From: SAR202 cluster bacterium
Lineage (GTDB): Bacteria; Chloroflexota; Dehalococcoidia; Lucifugimonadales; UBA1123
Length of the DNA: 6,084 nt
Direction: 5' to 3'
Assembly (NCBI GenBank): GCA_030743915.1
Contig: JASLRP010000240.1
Coordinates: forward strand, 1-6,084
Program-made: the position numbers and the translations under genes
The notes under the pieces: generated by a model
What the model was told of the DNA's origin: nothing
Databases searched by the model: none
The model's input: the letters and a program-made list of their open reading frames with translations, nothing else
Shown here: positions 5,707-6,084 of the stretch, piece by piece
Layout: each line of letters starts with the position of its first letter
Numbering within the stretch: the first letter of the stretch is position 1

Positions 5707-6084
5707 ATGCGTTGCCCTAACTGCGAAAAAATAAACGAGGCATCGAATTCATTCTGCATCAATTGTGGCCTCTCGTTAAGCGAAGAGAGTCACGAGATGC
5801 AGTCTGAGCACGCGGAAGAAGATGTTTCGCTGACTGACCTGAACGACCAGGTTCAGGTCCTTAGGCAGGAAGTATCCGGCATTCAGAATACGCTTGCCAA
5901 ATACGGCATGACGCCTAGCACACGCCCTGTTCAACCGCGACCGCAGCCTCGACCACAACCTGCGCCAATAGCTCCGCAGGTTGCCACTGCCCAGCCTGTG
6001 CTCGCCACCGCCGGTGGGCCTCCGTCAGGCCTTCCTGCCGACGACACCTATCGAACTGTTGAACCGGAAGAGCCTCTCTGGGAC
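5707..6084 (+). CDS. N-terminus of a zinc-ribbon, coiled-coil, proline-rich protein (3' end outside window)
   Basis: The frame is open from ATG 5707 to the window edge, 126 codons without a stop, behind AAGGAGG. Residues 3-20 form a zinc ribbon (C3-x2-C6, C17-x2-C20) with the same spacing as the neighbouring RDD protein. Residues about 38-66 (from DVSLTDLNDQVQVLRQEV to NTLAKYG) look like a short coiled coil with heptad-spaced Leu/Val/Ile. A Pro/Gln/Ala-rich linker (about 69-106, PRPQPRPQPAP) follows, then an acidic stretch ending EPEEPLWD. The coiled coil plus proline-rich linker recalls the front end of large multi-pass DUF2339 membrane proteins, but no membrane part is visible, so this is a guess. 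Another zinc-ribbon membrane or signalling protein is equally possible. It is probably co-transcribed with the RDD gene 61 bases upstream. Confidence 0.88.
   Translation, partial: MRCPNCEKINEASNSFCINCGLSLSEESHEMQSEHAEEDVSLTDLNDQVQVLRQEVSGIQNTLAKYGMTPSTRPVQPRPQPRPQPAPIAPQVATAQPVLATAGGPPSGLPADDTYRTVEPEEPLWD

Overview
The window looks like ordinary bacterial chromosome with moderate GC content and short intergenic gaps. Most starts have clear AGGAG-type Shine-Dalgarno sites. Tandem universal stress proteins, a GNAT acetyltransferase and zinc-ribbon/RDD membrane proteins on one short stretch would suit an environmental bacterium such as a member of the Chloroflexota. That placement is only an impression from gene content. 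There is no rRNA, tRNA or other lineage marker here. I found no insertion sequence, CRISPR array, phage gene or tRNA.

Layout: (1) bases 1-98 hold the 3' end of a plus-strand gene, closed by a strong intrinsic terminator at 122-156. (2) Bases 252-1730 encode a protein of about 492 residues that I cannot name. Its middle resembles a PD-(D/E)XK nuclease fold whose catalytic lysine position appears to be lost. (3) Bases 1962-2231 encode a small protein with one N-terminal hydrophobic segment, probably exported or membrane-anchored. (4) Bases 4467-2263 on the minus strand form a likely three-gene unit, read in the order tandem-domain universal stress protein, GNAT acetyltransferase, single-domain universal stress protein. 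(5) Bases 4489-5114 are a gene-poor interval that probably holds the divergent control regions. (6) From 5115 to the right edge two plus-strand genes follow each other. One is a zinc-ribbon RDD membrane protein. The other is the N-terminus of a zinc-ribbon, coiled-coil, proline-rich protein cut by the window edge.

How the genes may work together: the USP-GNAT-USP group is the most coherent unit. Universal stress proteins bind nucleotides and act in dormancy and stress survival. In mycobacteria a GNAT enzyme is known to acetylate a universal stress protein, so the enzyme here may modify the products beside it. The two zinc-ribbon genes share the same N-terminal cysteine spacing and are probably co-transcribed as part of a membrane-associated function. 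Four genes are better started at an internal ATG (252, 2703, 4467, 5115) than at the longest open frame, because the ribosome binding site sits before the internal ATG.
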